Positions 46,413 to 58,234 of a stretch of 64,000 bases of DNA are shown here, in pieces. The translations under genes and the position numbers were made by a program. The notes beneath the pieces are model-generated. The model was not told where the DNA came from, did no database searches, and was given only the letters and a program-made list of their open reading frames with translations. Origin of the DNA: Parascedosporium putredinis (taxonomy: Eukaryota > Ascomycota > Sordariomycetes > Microascales > Microascaceae); assembly GCA_949357655.1 (NCBI GenBank), contig CASHTG010000010.1, positions 1-64,000 of the forward strand, in the 5' to 3' direction. How positions within the stretch are numbered: position 1 is the stretch's first letter; every line of letters begins with the position of its first letter.

Positions 46413-46980
46413 ATGGAGTGGGCAAAGCAGACCTACAATGACCAGTACGAGAAGTGGATGCCGTGGATCGAGGATTTCTATCTTCGCTGGTTCACCAATG
46501 ACAACAAGACTAGCTATGTTGCTAAGCGTAGGTTTCGATCTTGCCCAGACGGCGTTGTTCGAGATACGCAAATGTGCGACCCTACTAACACGTATGCTTT
46601 TCCTTCCCACAGAGAACCTCGACAAAACCAAAGTCACAGGCATCCAACAAGTCGATACCCTGCAAGACGGAGTACATAACCTAGTGGCAGGCCAGGTCGG
46701 GCAAGGCGGACTTCTCCAGCCTATCGGGGATCTTGCATCCCGGGAGGGCATCAATCGAGCCGAGCGACAGGGCAAGGACGACCAAGGAGGTTACGTGCCC
46801 GGCGCAAGCTCCGTTCCCGGCGGCCAGGCCCTTAACAACGGTGTCGGCGCGACCGCCAATGGCCTCCAGGCTGCCGGAGGTGCTGCCGCCAATGGCGTCA
46901 TGAACGCTGGAGGCTACGTCGGCGGGCTATTCGGTGGCGGCCAGAAGAAGGTTGAAGAAAATGGCCAGCAGCGCCAGTGA
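46413..46980 (+). CDS. Conserved fungal Gly-rich small protein
   Basis: Two exons, 46413-46527 and 46613-46980, join as VAK-Q-NLDKTKVTG and give 160 residues with no frameshift. The protein begins MEWAKQTYNDQYEKWMPWIE, followed by FYLRWFTNDNKTSYV, TGIQQVDTLQDGVHNLVAGQ, REGINRAERQGKDDQGGYVP, and a low-complexity tail rich in Gly, Ala and Asn ending GGLFGGGQKKVEENGQQRQ. The WxxWIEDxYLxWF head and GINRAERxGKD segment are conserved across filamentous ascomycetes in proteins I know only as hypothetical. No signal peptide or membrane segment. Two CRE sites upstream suggest stress-linked expression. Function unknown. Confidence 0.85.
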
Positions 46981-47244
46981 TCGGTGACGTTAGCGAACTT
47001 GCGATATCTATGGAGACTCGGTTTAGGTGCAGATGGGGTCAGAACGGGATGATAATAATTATGGGATACCCTTTGGAGGATTTTTGGGCGTTTAGCTTTG
47101 CTTTTCCCCATCAGGGGTGTTATATGTATTTGGTTTGATAAGGAAGTAAATTTGAATACGCGACTACAACGATAAGGGTATCTATCTGTTCATATCTATC
47201 AACGTCTGTTCGTCATGAAGAGTCCACTTTCAGCCCCCTTCACT

Positions 47245-47951
47245 TCATGCAGGCTCATTGTTCTTCTCGTCCATGCAAATGCACATGGCCGCGGCAAGCG
47301 CCATATCGACGTTGGGAGCCACAGTTACGGTGTAGGTCTGTTGGCCGGCCAAGTAGTGCTTGGCCGTTCGTTGGCGTCGAATACTAGCCACGACAAAGCC
47401 AGTGGCTTGGTCCACAATCTCCGCGCTAGACGAACGCCAGTTCCCCTTCATGACAAGCACCTCTTGTTTTCCGCTATTCGATTGGAAGGTAATGGTGGCT
47501 TTGGAGCCGATAACTGTTTGACACATATATGCATGAGCGCCAGGAACATAAATATATTTAGGATGGACGTGAGGTTTGGGGAAAAATATCGCTCGATACG
47601 CGCGAACAAGGCGTCGGGAACTTGACAACTTACATGTGGTGAGACTGCTCTTCACCTCGAGGATAGTTTGTCCAGTGGGCTTTTCCACCAAAAGGTCGGG
47701 CGCAACGTCAAAAGCTTGCTCGTAATGGTGAAGAGGTGGTTGTTGGCCATGTCAAAGACTTCCTTTCGACCTCGGAGGGACAAGGCATTGCCTTGGACCC
47801 TCAATAGCGGGGCGCCGGAAGCAAGCTTGATATCGAAGCTATCGCCGGACAAAGACATGCCTTTCTCATCTACGATGAGGGTCTCGGTCTGCCTCGCCAA
47901 GAACGTGTCAAACACGCCGATGGGCTGAGGGGCAGGAGGAAGGGCTTGCAT
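47245..47951 (-). CDS. LURP-one-related (LOR/DUF567) family protein
   Basis: The start at 47951 gives MQALPPAPQPIGVFDTFLA. The order of motifs is that of the Tubby-like LOR fold: TLIVDEKGMSLSGDSFDI, LRVQGNALSLRGRKEVFDM, HLFTITSKLLTLRPTF, GQTILEVKSSL, GSKATITFQSN, LVMKGNWRSSSAEIVDQATG and YTVTVAPNVDMALAAAMCIC with DEKNNE near the end. Length is about 210 residues. Relatives include scramblase-like membrane-associated proteins and plant LURP1; the fungal role is unknown. One intron (about 47516-47634) separates SSLTT from GSKAT. One base is missing at the A4 run at 47690-47693 (plus strand). Confidence 0.82.
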
Positions 47952-48550
47952 TTTGGGTGGGAGTGGTGATGGTAGGACGCAAAATCTAGAAAGAGAATAT
48001 TGAGTATTTTGGACGCGCCAAGACAAGCAGATTTAATCGAAAGGTCAATGAGCAAAAGGAAGATGGCCAAGTTCCTGGGGCCTCCAGAGCTATATACACC
48101 CGCTCGAGGTTAGTATCCTCTTAGCGGATGCTGGCGCTGACAGCTGAATGCCAGGTTTTAGTCAATGTGGCGGAGCATTAAAGAGGGTGCTTATTGGTTG
48201 TGTGGCAATGCCAAACTTGGGATCTGGGGGCCGTGTCACGGAGGCCCAATCAGAGTGTTACGGCCTGTCCAGGGATGTCATCACGGTCTACCCGACGACT
48301 ACGATATACCCGACTACCCGAGACGCTGCGCCGAGAGCGCGAATTGAAGTCGGGGGTAGTGACAGGATTCTAGACGGGCGCATAAAAAGGCGAATGGAAC
48401 AAAATAAGAGGAACAGAAAAACGGGGTTTATTAATCGTATTTTCATACATCTACTGAAACCGCTTGCCGACCTCCGGTCGTGGTGAATCAAAGCGTGACA
48501 AGTATGCCACTTTCGGGTTCTTGGGTGGCGCACGTGTATCAATTGAGCTT
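47952..48550. other. Intergenic, promoter of LOR protein
   Basis: A 0.6-kb spacer between two minus-strand genes. No gene, RNA or repeat noticed. Confidence 0.5.
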
Positions 48551-49733
48551 TTACGCCCATTTCCCTAGCAAAGCCATTAACCCCGCGCCGAGACACATGC
48601 ACGCAAATGCCGCGAGCGTGGTGGAGAGGGGACTTCTACGCATGTCGGTATTGAAAAGGAATTCGTGCGCCATGAGCTCGACGAGCCCGGTATACAAAAG
48701 AATACCGGCAGAAACGGAGTCAAACACCCCGTTGATGATGAGCGACGAGGAACTTCCTGGCGTCAGCCGGCCGCGGACGCCCAAGCCTGCCGCGATGGCG
48801 ATGGGGTGGACAGGCCGTAGAGAACGGCCAAAGATACGGGGCCCAGCCCTTGCCGCGGGGCCAAGTCGCGGCGGCGAGACGTGAGCCAAGGCCGAGGCCC
48901 TCGAAGAATTGGTGGAAGACGAGGACGATGTAGAGGACGACAAACTCGTCGCCCGAGACAGCGAGGGTTAAGCCGATGAAGATGGAGTGGAAGATGACGC
49001 CGAATTCGAGGATGAAGATGGCCGTCATCTGCATCGCCATGGACTCGAGGTCGGAGTGCTCTCCCGCGTGGCTTAGATGTCTGTCCGTGGGGGTCGCAGC
49101 TTCGAGATTATCACTCGCGGCAGTTTCCGTCTTCCCGGGGTCCACCTCTACTTGCACGAAGATTCACTCGTTAGTATTCGCACATTCCGGTAGTAATGGT
49201 GCTCCTTTGCAGCGTTGTCGTTTTGTTTTTGCTTCTTCTTTTCATCGGGGATTTTGTCTTACCGGGATCTGTGCTCTTTGCCTGCTGACCGGGGTTTGAG
49301 AGAACCCGGGTACTCCGTACCGACTCGAGATTAGCTCGATGAAGAACATGAAAAATACCGTCATCAGCGCGATGCCTTCAGCCCACGAGTATCGCGTGAT
49401 TGGGCTATCTGGGTCGATGCAAGGCGATGTAAGCGCCTCCACCGCCGGCGCGAGAAGGTGGATAAAAGCCGTTGCGACGATCACACCGGAACCAAAATAC
49501 TTGGCAATGAAGAAGGCCGCGCGCGGGGTTTCTACGCGACTAGATCTGGCCAAGATGACGGGCATGAGGGCTCCGAGGAGAGACCCGACAAGGATGACAA
49601 AAATGGAGGAGACGCGGAGCCCGATGCGGCCATCGTAGTCATTTTCGGGCCCGCATTCCGTCTCCACCGTGAAAGTATCCCCTGCAGACTGCCGCCGGAA
49701 GAGCACGGCAAACGCCGATGACGGGCCGGCCAT
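48551..49733 (-). CDS. ZIP-family zinc/iron transporter
   Basis: Plasma-membrane divalent-metal importer of the ZIP (ZRT/IRT) family. The start at 49733 gives MAGPSSAFAVLFRRQ; another in-frame Met lies at 49757. Then CGPENDYDGRIGLR, the first helices (VSSIFVILVGSLLGALMPVI and AKYFGSGVIVATAFIHLLAP), a His-poor cytoplasmic loop with THDRHLSHAGEHSDLES-like residues, and helix IV EFGVIFHSIFIGLTLA and helix V FHQFFEGLGLGSRL, which carry the metal-binding His/Glu. The C-terminal helices are SAGILLYTGLVELMAHEFLF and ALLGKWA. About 385 residues with one intron near 49160-49260. At least two one-base losses between about 48790 and 48870 shift the frame before IAIAAGLGVRGRL. Confidence 0.85.
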
Positions 49734-50632
49734 GTCGTTGGAACAGAGTCGTAGCAAGTCGCTCTCGTGATGTGATTGGGTTGGGGGACCGGGAACGGGT
49801 CACGAAATTTGGTGACAGTCGGGCGAGCGTGAGGTGACAGACTCCTTCCATGCAAGGACCAACTGACGTGCAGATCAAAGACTTGCGCCGAGTGGAACGG
49901 TTGAACAGACCATGTCGTGAAAGCATAATTTCTTGGCGAGCCCGGGCTTGGCATTGGCCCGTTATAAGGGAGGCGGCCGAGAGAGAAGGAGGACGGGGGC
50001 AAGGACCCGGATGGCACTTTGGGCCCCACACGATTCCCACGGCCGGTTAGATCGGAAGACGGGCCTATCACATTCGGGCAGAGGAAAAAACTCACTCGAC
50101 GGAGCTAGACGCGTCATGGTCCTTTCTCCATCAGCCCTACTGGTAACCCTCGCCTTGGGTTGTGTTGAAAATCCCGAACTTTCCTTTCCTTTTAGTGGTC
50201 CTGGCTTCACGGCCGTCGCGGTCCTTTGGCGGTGCGCCCCGCGCTTGGGGAAATGGTGTGCCGCTTTAGCCGTTTTCAAGGGCTATCTTGTAAGGACAGG
50301 GAGGACTAGCCTGTTTTTGGCATTCAACGACTGATAAGTGAGTACCCTGATGGCCTAAAGGATTGGTGAAGGAGATACGCCGAGGACGCATGTTGCGTTT
50401 GATACCAACGCGGAAAGAGCCGTTCGGTGAAAGGAGACCAGGTGCGTCTCTTTGTGAATGATAAAATCAGGGCTTGGGGGATTGTTTAAACTACAATAAA
50501 TCAATCTAAGGACCATGACTAACTGAGCCTGTCGCATTCAAGAGCAACCCCTCGGGGTGTGGAGAAATAATAGGAGAGTGACAACCTGGAAAAAGCAACC
50601 CCCACGTGGACGTGAACCATCACCACAACGAC
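49734..50632. other. Intergenic, promoter of ZIP transporter
   Basis: A 0.9-kb spacer between two minus-strand genes. Plus- and minus-strand frames of 60-187 codons overlap here but show no family signal. No zinc-response site could be assigned. Confidence 0.5.
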
Positions 50633-53600
50633 CTAAATATAAAACATGCTGTTCTTCAATTTCTCGTGTGGTTCGACTTCTGTATTGCCCACAGCCCCAC
50701 CGGCGCCGCCACCAACCGTTGACCCGGCCCCCGACGCCGCAGGGGTCGCATCATACACATCTTTCAGATACACCCTCGCTCTCTCACAGAGAATATGGGC
50801 ATAGTAGACCGGCGCGCAGATGCTGACCGCCTTGGTCGCCCTGCCGTATGTGTAGCAGAGCGTCTGGCTGAGGCTCTCGACCACATCGGCGACATTACGG
50901 TACGGGGAGGCACCCGACCTTTGTAGTGATTTCGGAAAATCTCGTCCAAGATAACAATGTAGTGTGCCGGTCGTGCAGTTCCCTGAATGGCCGTGTGAGA
51001 CTGCAAATAGAAGTCCCAGGCCCCAGCCTCGGTGACGCCGCGGTCGACTACGGTACCGGCAGGGTTATTGGAGCCTCTATCAGCGTCGGCCTCGCTGGTG
51101 GGGAAGAATCGCGTGTGGTGCCGCTTGCTGACGATGATAATGGTGAGGCGAGGTAGTCCGGCCTTTGATCCGTGGCTGGGTACACCTCCTTGCAGGCATC
51201 CCTGAAGAGAGTAAGCTCCTCATCCAGCACCTTTTGGTACTGTCCCTCTGATACTCCGTCGCGATACACCAGGATATTCTCCGGCAGGGATTTGTGCCGA
51301 CCCATCTCCTTCCACAGCCTGAGCCGCGACTTGAGCATGTCTTTCATGTCGGACACCATTTCCTGGCGAGCCGTCGACTGGACGCGGAGGATCCCCGGCC
51401 ATTGCGAGACGTGCTTGTCGATGCTGGCGACCATCCCCGCGATACTGGGCGCCATGGTGCTGGAGCCCGGCGACGGATGGGTGACGTCGATGCCGATAAC
51501 CATGGTCTTGTCCTCGTTGATAATCCCCAGCCTGGTCGGGTCCACTAGCTGGTTCTGGCCGCCGAGCTTGAGGTTGAACTTGAGGGCGACGTTGTTGAAA
51601 TACTGGTCTTGGCCCTGCACCTTGGCAAGCTTGTCGGCTACCACGCAGACAGTGTGGAGGCCGTACCTCGTATCGCCAAAGGACTTGATCCGGTAGTACA
51701 CCGGGGTATTGGCGCTGGGAAGGATGACGAGCATCAGATCCAAAGCCCTCGCAGCCCCTGCATCGTTGTGTTGAGTTGCGGGTCGTCGGGGCTCGACAGG
51801 TTCAGTTTCTTGCCGGGCATCGGCGGGGCAGCCGCGATTCCACGTTTTCTCATGACGCTAGCGAAGCTTTCGACTACCTGCAGCGGGTTTACGGTTTCAT
51901 ACGTGTTGCGGGCCCCGGGTGGGTGATGACGATGAAGGACCACTTCTTGAGGCTTCCTCCCGTGTTGAACTGGACTTCGGTCATGTTCCAGCCGCCGAAC
52001 CGGACCTGCACGGGCTTGGCTTGTTTGTATAAGACCTTGGGCTCGGGAAGTACGCGCCCGGGGACCTTGATCAGCCCGGAGGAGAATGAAAGACCAAACT
52101 GGCTCTGCGACTCTTTCGTGTCAGATCGTGCACTTAAAACACGGCGCCTTAGGGATATGGGGCGTGGTGAAGTGGCAAATCAATAAGGAAAGGAGCTTAC
52201 AAGTAAAGGATTGGAGCTTGTCAGCCCCGCTGTCCGGAGGCCGTCGCGGGTGATGGACTCGGCATTGTCGCAGGGTTTACGAACGGCGAAGCGAATCATA
52301 TTTTGCGTCTGCTCGGGGCTCAGCTTCGTGTTGGCGTTTTGACCCGGGAGCACATTGCACGCCTCGGCGGGTAGATAGGTTGGGCGCTCTCTGGTTCCAA
52401 CATTGACAATAGGTACATTGGGATCCAACGTCCGTTTGTAGGCTAGCGATTTGTTAAACGTCTGCACGGAATTGTCCCATGGCAAGTGCGTGCTCGGAGA
52501 CCTGTGCGAAAAAGCCTAACAGAGGAAAGAAGACTCACTTTGTTTGAAATAATCGTACACGCTAATGTACTTGCCCGCCCCGGCAGCTTGCGGGGGCTTA
52601 GCAGCACCCTCGGCGGCCTGACCGCCACCTTTGCCCTTTTTCTTCTTCCCACCACTACCAGACGGCGTGCTGGATGTGGCAGGCGCAGGCTGGGTATTGT
52701 GGTTGGCATCCATCCAGAACTCGACTTCTTTCGGACCGGCGCCGAACTTCTGGACACGGGGAGGGTGATCAAGACCATGGCCATCGTTTTGTGTCGCGAG
52801 GCCAAGGACAGTCTTGACCCTTGTGACGACCTGGCCGCGCCTATTCTTCCGCTCCGGAAGGTGGAGCATGGTCACCCTTAGCTTCTTGATAAACGAGGCC
52901 TGCGCCGCGGGGCTCCTGTTGCGCTCTGCGTATTCGCTCATGAGCCTGTCTAGTGGCCCGTGAGAGTAGAAGACGCCGTGGCTGACGTTGACGTTGACGA
53001 GGACACGAGCGGTGGCAGCCCGGACGCTGGCGAAGAAGCCCCGCACCGCCCAGAGCCCGGCACCGAGACTGTACGATGCAGTGTTCGGATCGAGGGAGAA
53101 GGTCTTGTTGGAACCGACGGTGACGAGGTCCGCCGACTGTTTGGCGTTGTGGTTGAGGAGGATATTAAGTGCCTGTATGGTGGGCATCTTGTCGAGGTAA
53201 ATGGATGATGGGTCGGCAGATTTGAGCTGTCGGACGAGCTCGCCGACGCTGAGGGTGCTCGTCTCGAGGAGGCGGACTTTATATGTCGGGGCGTCGTCCC
53301 TAGGTTCGTCATGCGTCTCTTTTTGGTATACCACCTTGATCGTGATCTCGTTCCCACCCAGCCTGCGTCGCGATAAAAGCGTCGACTTGAAGTCTGTCAC
53401 TAGATCCTTGTCGAACTCTGCTAGTTCGGAAGACAGTAGGAGCTGTCTGATAATCTGGCCTAGCTTGCGGCCGACAGCAGAGGGTGAGACGCTCATGTCG
53501 TACCGGTAGAGCGTCACGTCGGAAGACGCCATCATCTCGACGTAGTTGGCCCATACCGTGATGGCTTTGCCGCCGGTGCCGAAACCCGGACGGACCGGGG

Positions 53601-53942
53601 CGACGGTGGTGAGGCTGAGCTTACTGGCCTGGAGACCGACGGACTTGGATAGGATCGCGTCTTCGGTCTTGGTGACTTCGGCCGACGGTACGGATTGCGT
53701 TCCGGCCTGGCTATTACGTCGGGAGGCGAACCGTTAGCAGAACTCATCAATCATTTTCTTCCCCACAGCGAGAAAAAAAGCACGGCTCTAAAAGAAAAAA
53801 AGCGTACGTGAAGATCCGGGCGCCCGAGCCGCCCCTCCACCGCTGCCGCCTCCACGGCCTCCTCCGCGACCAGTGAATCCCCTCGGCCACCACCCCCACC
53901 ACCACGGCCTCTTCCGCCTCCTCCTCGCGGGTTATAGGACAT
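50633..53942 (-). CDS. Argonaute (QDE-2-like)
   Basis: Small-RNA-guided slicer of the RNA interference pathway. The N-terminus MSYNPRGGGGRGRGGGGGGRG is a Gly/Arg-rich tail; then RPGFGTGGKAITVWANYVEM starts the N domain. The L1/PAZ part includes LGAGLWAVRGFFAS, VSVYDYF and a PAZ end of RPTYLPAEACNVLPGQ. MID has VRFGGWNMTEVQFNTGG. PIWI shows VIGIDVTHPSPGSS (first catalytic Asp), ILVYRDGVSEGQY (second Asp), the VLDEE helix and GTARPAHYIVI (catalytic His), so the slicer tetrad looks complete. The C-terminus ends KNSMFYI, the usual Argonaute tail. About 1000 residues over several exons. Single-base losses shift the frame in the Gly-rich head, near 53.6 kb, in MID and near 50.9 kb. Confidence 0.9.
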
Positions 53943-54679
53943 TCGAGTGGTCGTAAATCGGTAACTTGGGACGGTTTTTCTCGTTGCTTTTGCGGGATAA
54001 ATTGAATTTGGTAGATGGCGGATTAGAAGAATCGAACAATCTCACGAAACCGGGGGCTGTGACGTTTTATATGTGGCAAAGAACGTGGTCATTCACGCAA
54101 CGGTCAACGACAGTGAGGCGTCGCACATCGCGTCTTCCATTGGTGCCCGCTTAGCCTCACCCTGGCTACACACACCCCTTGCGCCGGCAAACATTCCATG
54201 TCGCAGGCCAACCTTTTCCTGTGCTACACGCTTTTGGGGCCATTCATGGGGGAACCAAGATGCCCCCGGACATTCCTGAACCCCTGGGATTTCTCGACGA
54301 AACCACGCTTTTTCCACTTTGCCGGATTTCGACCACACTCCATTTATTACCACAAACCTTGAAATCGGGTCACCCAACAGAACTCACCTCACAAGCAATT
54401 TGCTACCTGATCAACACGTAAATCACGCCAAGAAAGTAAACTCATCCCGCCACGCTTCACCATGACGGACAATCAACAAGCCCGAGCATTTTAAGCATAT
54501 TTCAGGCCGTATCTTAATGAGCCGCGTGTTGGTTTTTAAAACGCCAATATACATTACAATCAATGATTACGATGATCGGAAGCTGGAAAAGCAATTGTTG
54601 AGAAGGAGGCAATTGGTATTCATGCATCGTCATTTACTCTACTTTTATCTCTACCAACAATGTACAGTTTTCGGCCCTA
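53943..54679. other. Intergenic, promoter of Argonaute
   Basis: A 0.74-kb spacer between two minus-strand genes. Frames across it (for example 54093-54377) are not supported by any family resemblance. Confidence 0.5.
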
Positions 54680-56332
54680 TCAAGCCTTGTCTTTACTGAG
54701 CAGATGATCTGCCAATCTCTGGGCCAATGCGACGAGCGTCAAGGTCGGATTCGCCGCAGGGCTGACGGGGAAGACGGAAAGGTCACAGGCGTAAAGATTG
54801 CTGATGCCGTTGACTTTGAGGTTGGTGTCGACGACGCCCTGCCCTTCCTCTCCGAGACGCATGGTTCCAACTTCATGGCCCACCACGCCGAAGCCCGCCT
54901 TTCCGACTCCGGGAAGGGGCAGCTCGTGGCTATCGCCGCTCTTGCGTCCGAGGGCGGCGCCGATGTCGCGAGCGAGGCTCTGCATCAGGGGATCTGGGAG
55001 GTGTTATCCTTGACCTTTTCGATCTGGATGGTGGTGGTGGGATCGGGCAGGTTGAGGACCCTGTTGGCGTCCTCAAGGGGCGCGCCCATGCAGAAGGCGA
55101 CCTGGACGACGCTCTTGGTGATATTTTCCTGCTTGAGGGCTTCGTTGAACTCGGCCTCGGGCACCTCGTCGAGGCTCTCGTCGAGGTAGACGGTCGGCAG
55201 CTTCTCCGACTGGGCTCGGCCAAGGAAGGTGTCGGCGTTGACGGCAATGTTGACAAGGACGGGCTCGCCGTTGAACTTGACCCAGCTGTTGAGCTTGAGC
55301 GGCTGGCTGTTGAGGGTGGCCAGGTGGGGGCCCTGGAGCACCTCGAACCTGGTGCCCCAGATATCGTGGTCCATGAGGCCCTTTCCGATGAGTTTGCCGG
55401 ACTCGCTGGCGGGCTTACATCCTCACCGAGGCCGCTTCGTAAAGCGATGGAGGGCGTTCCGAGGGTTCCGGCCGATAGAATGACCGAGGCCCCCGACGGG
55501 AATCTCGCGCTCCTCTCCCGCGGCATCATCCACCGTGAGGCTAACGATAACCGACGGATCATCGGGCTTGCGGTTCACAGTTAACGTTCTCGTGTTGGGG
55601 AGGACGGTGAGGCGCTCATCCCTGTTGTAGACGCGGTCGAGGATCCAGTTGACGGGGCTGAAAGCGCCCATGGAAAACTGGTAGAGAGAGCGGCCGGGGT
55701 CCTTGGTAGCAAACTCCGCGGCGAGGGGGCAATTCGTGAAAGACGTCCCCCATTCCTTGGTGCCTTGGTTGAGGTTGTCGACGAGGCTCGAAATCTTACC
55801 CACGAATTCGCCGGCGACGGCGCCGTTGGAGGGTAAGGGCTGTCGATGGAGGCGTTGGGGTCGTTGGCGAGAATCTGGTACGCTTTCTCGTATCCGCCCT
55901 CCTCCAAGAGGTAGGAGCAAATCTCCTTGGGGAAGTTGGCTTCCAGATCCTCGGGGTGAATCTTGGGGGTGTAGAGGCCCCAGACGTTGCCGCGGCCTCC
56001 GAGGCAGAAGAACTCCCCGCCGACGTAGGGATAGGAACCCTGGGTGACGGTGTTGACGGGGTGCTTGAGGGCGTGGTAGACGATGTCGTTGTCCTGGGAG
56101 GGCCCGGCGGGGATGTTGTGGCTCCAGTGGGGGCGGGGGCGTTGAGGCAGTGGGTGCTGAAGACGGGTCCGCCGCGCTCAATCAAGAGGACCTTGGCGGT
56201 GCTGCTCTGCTCGAGCAGGCACTGGGCGAGGATGCCGCCGCCCATGCCGCTGCCGACGATGATGTAGTCGTAAAAGCCATACTCGCAGAGCCGGCAAACG
56301 TCCTTGATGGAGGCGGAGAGAAACTTGTCCAT
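54680..56332 (-). CDS. GMC-family FAD oxidoreductase
   Basis: Starts MDKFLSASIKDVCRLCEYGF at 56332, followed by DYIIVGSGMGGGILAQCLLE, the GxGxxG FAD motif, and KVLLIERGGPVF. The middle reads GGEFFCLGGRGNVWGLYTPK, then NCPLAAEFATKDPGRSLYQF and HDIWGTRFEVLQGPHLA. The C-terminal domain has GVVGHEVGTMRLGEEGQGVVD (catalytic His), VNGISNLYACDLSVFPVSPAANPTLT (second catalytic residue) and ALAQRLADHLL. This is a glucose-methanol-choline oxidoreductase of about 550 residues; substrate is unknown. No introns are obvious. At least four frame changes occur, for example after NAP near 56130, before NSWVRF at about 55830, near 55430 and near 55010. Confidence 0.83.
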
Positions 56333-57412
56333 CCTTGGCTGCTTTCTTGTGTGTCGTCGAATTCCTCGGACCAGTGGGGCGGGATGAGCAAAGAATTTGA
56401 TTTTAGGAAAGAGAGCGGGGAGACGGTCGAAGAAACAAGAAAAAAGCAGAAGCGACGATGAAGATGAAGATTTGAGCTCTTCGCGTGCTTGCGTTATATT
56501 TGATTCGGGCGCTTCCTCTCGATGATTTTTTTCTTTTTCTGTATTACCAAAAGCGGCTGCACATGCCGGTCGGCTGGTGGTGTTGTCGTCCTTCCTCTAG
56601 CGAGTTTCCCATGTCGCAAGAGGGGGTTGGCGGTCAGGATCGTGGCGCAAGCTGCACGAGTGGCCAATGGATGCAGCACACGCACGAGGAATCGGGGACG
56701 AGCCAGATCTCCTGGTTTTTCCACTTTCGTGCATGAAGCACTGGGGCGAAAAAGAAAGGACTGGAAAAATTGGGGCCCTTTGAGCTTGGGAGAGGGAAGA
56801 TTACAGGGGTACACCCCGTCCTGTCGCCGCGTGCCCGGGCCGGAAAAGACTTGGTCAACGACAGTATAGCCCAACCCAGCCAGCTTGAAGCGGGCAGCGA
56901 CGAAAAGGCATGCGGGGCGTGAGGGGTAACGTACGTGCAGTGCTGTGCCGTAGGCGAACCGAACAAGCGGGCTAACTCGTCTCCTTCCCAATAGGCCCCG
57001 AGCTTATCGGAGCATCGTGGCCAGAGGTGAGTACCACTTTGCTTGAACGAGGAAGGGAGGCATCCGACGGACGAAAATTCGGGGGACAAACGCACCGAGC
57101 AGCTTATTTGCAGAATTAGTTGGGCTTATTTGAGGGGTTTGGGTTGGTAACTCCCGCATTTCTGTGCGACTAGCGCGGTTTCGACAAGAGGCATTGGAGG
57201 CAAAAGAGCTTGCAATCTGCATGGAGAGGGTGTTGGGCGTAGTGTGGTTTCCCAAGCACGCGATCTCGAGAGTATGCGGACCGATAAGGAAGGGAGAAAA
57301 TCTAGCTCGGATGGATAAAGGAGGTCGGTAGAAAGAAGAGAAACCGAAAATATAAAAAGTAAGAATTATTCGATGTTGGGGGCTATGGTTTCTATAATTT
57401 AGCTGCATCTCG
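56333..57412. other. Intergenic, promoter of GMC oxidoreductase
   Basis: A 1.1-kb spacer between two minus-strand genes. Overlapping minus frames of 150-166 codons (56494-56991, 56634-57095) lack domains and are rejected. Pyrimidine-rich tracts typical of fungal promoters are present next to 56332. Confidence 0.5.
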
Positions 57413-58234
57413 CTAGAGCTTTTCTCGATTCTCAAACGTCCCCCGGCCGGCCCCGCTGCTAAACCTTGCGGCTCCCCGGATACTCTCGGCCTCCACAGCG
57501 GCACACCCCTTGTCGAATTCGTTCGCCAAGGCGTCCTGGAACGAGCTTGCCTCGTACGCGCCGTAGTAGCACGAGTTCCGGTCCAGGTTCATGCACAGCT
57601 GCGGGAACTCGAGAAGCTGCTTGGCAATCGCTGTCGCCTCTCCCAAGGCCTTGCCCTTGGGAACCACGCGGCTCGCTAGCCCCATGCCGAGGGCTTCTTG
57701 GGCCCCACCGGCCGCCCCGTCAAGATCATGTCGAGGGCGTGGCCGAGCCCGACGATGGCGCGCAGCCGGACGGTGCCTCCGTCGATGAGGGGGACTCCCC
57801 AGCGACGGCAGAATACGCCAAACACGGCATCCTCTTCGACGACGCGCATGTCGCCGAGGAGACTTAGCTCCAGGCCCCCGCTACGGCGTAGCCTGCGACG
57901 GCGCAGATGAGCGGCTTCTTGACCTGCAGCCGCGAGGGGCCCATGGGACCCAGGTTGCGCCCCGAGACGGGGAGCATGTTGGCCGAGGGCTCCGTTACAT
58001 TGGCATCGGTTTGAGAAATCTCGTGAAGGTCGGCACCGGCGCAAAGGTGCCGCCCGCTCCGGCGAGGATGCCGACTTTCTGGGTGGGGTCGTCTTCAAAG
58101 GCGATGATGGCGTCGTAGAGCTTTTGCGCGGTGGCGGGATTGACTGCGTTTCGCCGGTGCGGTCGATTGATCGTGATTGTCGTGATGCCCTGAGGCGTGG
58201 ACTGGCTCACGACGGAATCGGCGTCCTTGTCCAT
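57413..58234 (-). CDS. Enoyl-CoA hydratase/isomerase family protein
   Basis: Crotonase-fold protein. From 58234: MDKDADSVVSQSTPQGITTI and INRPHRRNAVNPATAQKLYD, then GILAGAGGTF followed one frame on by CAGADLHEIS (oxyanion-hole region), PLICAVAGYAVAGGLELSLLGDMRV (second oxyanion-hole Gly), GVFCRRWGVPLIDGGTVRL, ALDMILTGRPVG, GLASRVVPKGKAL and GAARFSSGAGRG. The acidic catalytic Glu of true hydratases is partly matched, so isomerase or hydratase activity stays open. Three one-base losses break the frame at 58043-58045, 57875-57879 and 57700-57702, each in a homopolymer; adding three bases gives 274 residues, the family norm, without introns. Confidence 0.88.

Noticed and set aside
56494..57504. 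Overlapping 150-166 codon minus-strand frames
   Set aside because: They lie in the promoter region of the GMC gene, in several overlapping frames, with no family resemblance.
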